From positions 1 to 6,007 of the forward strand of contig CASBQJ010000097.1 of the NCBI GenBank assembly GCA_949127705.1: DNA of 6,007 bases. Reading direction: 5' to 3'. The translations under genes and the position numbers were made by a program. How positions within the stretch are numbered: position 1 is the first letter of the stretch; the number at the start of each line of letters is the position of its first letter. Source of the stretch: Synechococcales cyanobacterium PMM_0085. GTDB lineage: Bacteria > Cyanobacteriota > Cyanobacteriia > Elainellales > Elainellaceae. The notes under the pieces were generated by a model, which did not search any database, was not told the DNA's origin, and saw nothing but the letters and a program-made list of their open reading frames with translations. Below are positions 3,141 through 6,007 of this stretch, piece after piece.

Positions 3141-6007
3141 ATGGTGCTCAAGATTGACCAACTCCAGGCATTGCGAGAGTGCTGTCGCGATGAGGCTGCA
3201 TTTGCACGGTTACGGCAAATTCTGGGGCTAGGGTTAAATGAGAATCTAGAGACAAAAACTGCAAATCACTATCGAGCGATTTTAGATGCCAGCCCAGATC
3301 TGATGTTTCGATCAGATCATCAAGGAGAATATTTAGATTTTCATGGCGAACATTTAATTCATATTGCCCGTGAAGATGTCGTGGGCAAACATTTAACCGA
3401 CTTCCTGCCGCCAGAGGTGGCTGCCCTTTGCCTAGCTGCAATTCAGCGCACCTTAGCCACCGGGCAACTCCAAATCTGCGCCTATCAGCTGTCGGGGGCA
3501 AACGGCCTGTGCGACTATGAGGCCCGTATTGCCGTCAGCGGAGAGAATGAGGTGCTGTCTATTGTGCAGGATGTCACAGAGCGCAATCGAGTTGAAGCGG
3601 CGCTGCGCGATAGTGAAGAACGTCTGAAAAGCTTTTTTGAAGCCACATTTGAAGCCGTTATCATTCACGATTTTCGGCAGATTTTGGATGTAAATCCAGC
3701 CGCCGAGGAGCTTCTGGGTTATTCAACAGCCGAATTGATGGGGATGGAGGTGCTGGATTTGGTCGCACCCGAATCGGTGGAGGTTGTCCGCGAACGGTGG
3801 CGATCGCTCACCAGCCCCGACGATCCCTACGAATATGAAGCCGTTGGGGTGCGCAAAGACGGATCTTCATTCACGGCAATTGTATCCGCCAAGGTCATTA
3901 CCTATCGGGGGCAGCGAGTCCGCGTCGCCAGCATCCGTGACATTACTGCCCGCAAGCAGGCAGAAGCTCGCTACCGGGCGATGGTAGATGCTATGCCCGA
4001 CCTGATGTTTCGGATTCGGCGCGATGGCACCTATCTAGACTGCAAAGCGGACAGCGATGCGGATCTGCTGCTCCCTGCCCAGCAGCTAATTGGCAAAAAT
4101 GTTCGCGATGTCTTGCCGCCCGACCTGGCTAACCAGCGCATGTACTGGGTTGAACAAACCCTAATCAGCGGCCAGCCCCAGCACTTTGAATACCAGCTAC
4201 GCCTAAGTCGTAACTCTAAGTTTAGCCAGCTGTATCGCCAGTTCAGTACCCGCTCTGGGGTGCTGCTTTCGGATGAACCGATTCAACGCGATTATGAAGC
4301 GCGGGTTGTGGTGAGTGGCCCCGATGAAGTGCTAGCGATCGTCCGCGATATCAGCGATCGCACCCTGGCCGATGCGGCGCTGCGGCTGTCCGAAGAAAAG
4401 TTCTCCAAGGCATTTCGCTCTAGCTCTAACCCCATGAGCATTGCCACGCTGCTAGAGGGGCGGATGATCGATGTCAATGACGGCTTCTTAGAGGTGATGG
4501 GGTATAGCCGCGACGAGGTGATCGATCACTATGTCCACGACTTCAATATTTGGGTGAATCCGAGTGACCGAGAGCAGGCGGTGCAGGCACTCCAGCAACA
4601 TGGCTCAATTCGCAATTTAGAATACCTCTTCCGCACCAAGTCGCAGGAGGTGCGGGTGGGGCTACTCTCCGCCGAAGTGATTACGATCAATGGGGAACAG
4701 TGTTTGATCGACATGCTAGTCGATATTACTGACTTAAAACGGGCAGAACAACAGATCCGGGCAGCTGCACAACGCGATCGCCTCCTAACAGAAATTGCTC
4801 TGCGGATTCGCCAATCCCTAGACCTCAGGCAAATTCTCGACACTGCCGTTGCCGAAGTGCGGCAGGTACTCCACACCGACCGAGTCTGCATTGGTCACGA
4901 CACCCCCGACGGTTCCACCATCATTGTGGCCGAGTCTGTAGATCCCCGCTGGCAACCGTGCTTGGGGTTTGTAATTGATGACCCCGAATTTCTGCGAGAA
5001 ATGCGCGAGCAGTTTGCCGACGGGCAAGCGAAGGTGATGCACGATATGCGCGATGAGGCGCACTCTCCCGCTATGGAGATATTGCTGAATGAGCTGCATG
5101 TCCAGGCATCATTGGTAGTCCCTCTGATCTTAGAAGATCAGCTATTTGGATTCTTTGTGGCCGATCAATGTGATGCACCCCGGCGCTGGGAACCAGAAGA
5201 AGTAGACTTTCTCACCCAGCTAGGCACTCAAGTCAGCATCGCGATTCAACAAGCCAATCTCTATCAACAGGTGCGAGATCTCAATGCTGGATTAGAGCAA
5301 AAGGTGCAGGAGCGCACTCTGCAACTGCAACAAAAAAATGCCGAATTACAAGATTTAAACGACCTCAAAGACGAATTTCTCAATGCCTTTTCGCATGATC
5401 TAAAAACTCCGGTCATGGGGATTTCGCTTATTGTCAGCAACTTACTCAACCAGCCCGGAGACCTGCTGCCAGTCGCCCGATCTACCCTAGAGCGGATGCT
5501 GCAAAGCATTACCAATCAGCTGCAACTGATTAAATCTATGTTAGAAGCACACTCTGCTGAAACCCGAGGCGTTTCACTGCATTACGAGTTGGTGCAATTG
5601 AGCCTATTGACGCAGGTGATTGTGGAAGATTTGGAACCCCTAGTCAACAAAAACCGCGCGACTCTATGCAATCAAGTTCCAGCTGACTTACCGCTGGTTA
5701 ATGCCGATCCAGTGCAGCTGCGGCGCGTGTTTGAGAACCTGATTACCAATGCGCTCAATCACAATCCTCCAGGGGTAACCATTACGCTAGATGCCGAAAT
5801 TGAGCAGGAAATGGTGCGGTTTACGCTGCAAGATGATGGGGTAGGCATGAGCGTTGAAACGTGCGATCGCCTGTTTCAACGCTATGCCCGAGGTCCTAAA
5901 TCTCGCCACTCTACAGGCATTGGCCTAGGGCTTTATCTCTGTCGCCAAATTATTACCGCCCACGGTGGACAAATTGGCGTGACGAGCGTTCAAGGCGAAG
6001 GATCTAC
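3141..6007 (+). CDS. Multi-sensor histidine kinase, PAS-PAS-PAS-PAS-GAF-HisKA-HATPase_c (3' end beyond window)
   Basis: The frame runs open for 955 codons to the right edge. ATG 3141 is the first possible start, as an in-frame TAG is at 3135-3137; there is no strong ribosome binding site. No membrane segment is visible, so it is probably a cytoplasmic sensor. A short leader containing RECCRDEAAFARLRQIL (12-28) precedes PAS1 (about 44-148), PAS2 (about 160-272), PAS3 (about 278-406) and PAS4 (about 418-533). A phytochrome-type GAF follows (about 548-705), then a Gln/Leu-rich coiled coil (705-742). HisKA has the H-box FSHDLKTP with phosphoacceptor His752. HATPase_c has the N-box ENLITNALNHN (865-875), G1 DDGVGM (898-903), the F-box LFQRYARGP (911-919) and G2 STGIGLGLYLCRQII (924-938). 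All catalytic motifs are present; only the last kinase residues and any receiver domain are missing. The GAF has Ala644-Met645 where bilin-binding relatives have Cys-His, so it is unlikely to bind a bilin covalently. The partner regulator is not in the window. Confidence 0.95.
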   Translation, partial: MVLKIDQLQALRECCRDEAAFARLRQILGLGLNENLETKTANHYRAILDASPDLMFRSDHQGEYLDFHGEHLIHIAREDVVGKHLTDFLPPEVAALCLAAIQRTLATGQLQICAYQLSGANGLCDYEARIAVSGENEVLSIVQDVTERNRVEAALRDSEERLKSFFEATFEAVIIHDFRQILDVNPAAEELLGYSTAELMGMEVLDLVAPESVEVVRERWRSLTSPDDPYEYEAVGVRKDGSSFTAIVSAKVITYRGQRVRVASIRDITARKQAEARYRAMVDAMPDLMFRIRRDGTYLDCKADSDADLLLPAQQLIGKNVRDVLPPDLANQRMYWVEQTLISGQPQHFEYQLRLSRNSKFSQLYRQFSTRSGVLLSDEPIQRDYEARVVVSGPDEVLAIVRDISDRTLADAALRLSEEKFSKAFRSSSNPMSIATLLEGRMIDVNDGFLEVMGYSRDEVIDHYVHDFNIWVNPSDREQAVQALQQHGSIRNLEYLFRTKSQEVRVGLLSAEVITINGEQCLIDMLVDITDLKRAEQQIRAAAQRDRLLTEIALRIRQSLDLRQILDTAVAEVRQVLHTDRVCIGHDTPDGSTIIVAESVDPRWQPCLGFVIDDPEFLREMREQFADGQAKVMHDMRDEAHSPAMEILLNELHVQASLVVPLILEDQLFGFFVADQCDAPRRWEPEEVDFLTQLGTQVSIAIQQANLYQQVRDLNAGLEQKVQERTLQLQQKNAELQDLNDLKDEFLNAFSHDLKTPVMGISLIVSNLLNQPGDLLPVARSTLERMLQSITNQLQLIKSMLEAHSAETRGVSLHYELVQLSLLTQVIVEDLEPLVNKNRATLCNQVPADLPLVNADPVQLRRVFENLITNALNHNPPGVTITLDAEIEQEMVRFTLQDDGVGMSVETCDRLFQRYARGPKSRHSTGIGLGLYLCRQIITAHGGQIGVTSVQGEGS

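Noticed and set aside
3148..3668. Minus-strand frames opposite PAS1 and PAS2 of the kinase, and similar ones at 4292-5515
   Set aside because: The plus strand is an unbroken kinase frame with well-preserved domains. The minus-strand products are Ser/Arg-rich shadows.
4782..5258. The GAF domain as a functional light sensor
   Set aside because: The Cys-His that would anchor the bilin is replaced by Ala-Met and no DxCF-type second cysteine is present, so covalent bilin binding is not supported.

Overview
The window looks like chromosomal DNA from a cyanobacterium, probably a filamentous Leptolyngbya-like or Nostoc-like lineage, although the genus cannot be fixed from sequence alone. The evidence is six copies of the HIP1 octamer GCGATCGC (all between 2662 and 5870), short palindromic and heptameric dispersed repeats of the kind common in cyanobacterial intergenic DNA, a small protein that resembles a cyanobacteria-restricted family, and a multi-PAS/GAF histidine kinase whose GAF domain looks related to cyanobacterial photoreceptors.

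Layout. Bases 1-540 hold no intact gene. They contain a reading frame open from the left edge to 138 that may be the end of an upstream gene, a repeat-like GC-rich segment, a 28-bp palindromic repeat (188-215), and the C-terminal part of a response-regulator receiver domain (192-404). That fragment lacks its phosphoacceptor half and is followed by a good stem-loop terminator (406-443). A small conserved-type hypothetical protein starts at a GTG (541-876). Next is a complete msrP (1018-2001), encoding a Tat-exported, molybdenum-cofactor periplasmic methionine sulfoxide reductase, with a clear ribosome binding site. Heptamer repeats run through its stop codon, and a second palindromic repeat lies between it and the convergent gene, a HAD-superfamily hydrolase on the minus strand (2112-2999). 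A 141-bp divergent intergenic region with small direct and inverted repeats separates that gene from a large sensor kinase on the plus strand. The kinase starts at 3141 and is still open at base 6007. Its order is four PAS domains, one GAF domain, coiled coil, HisKA (His752) and HATPase_c.

How the genes relate. No operon or multi-gene system is evident: msrP and the HAD gene converge, and the HAD gene and kinase diverge. MsrP repairs oxidised methionines outside the cytoplasmic membrane; its usual membrane partner MsrQ is not encoded here. The kinase is a probable cytoplasmic sensor with no membrane segments in the visible part. Its most interesting features are a phytochrome/cyanobacteriochrome-like GAF with Ala-Met where the bilin-binding Cys-His would sit, and an apparent internal PAS duplication (PAS1/PAS3) in which one copy carries an extra segment of about 23 residues. 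I see no convincing undescribed defence or mobile system.
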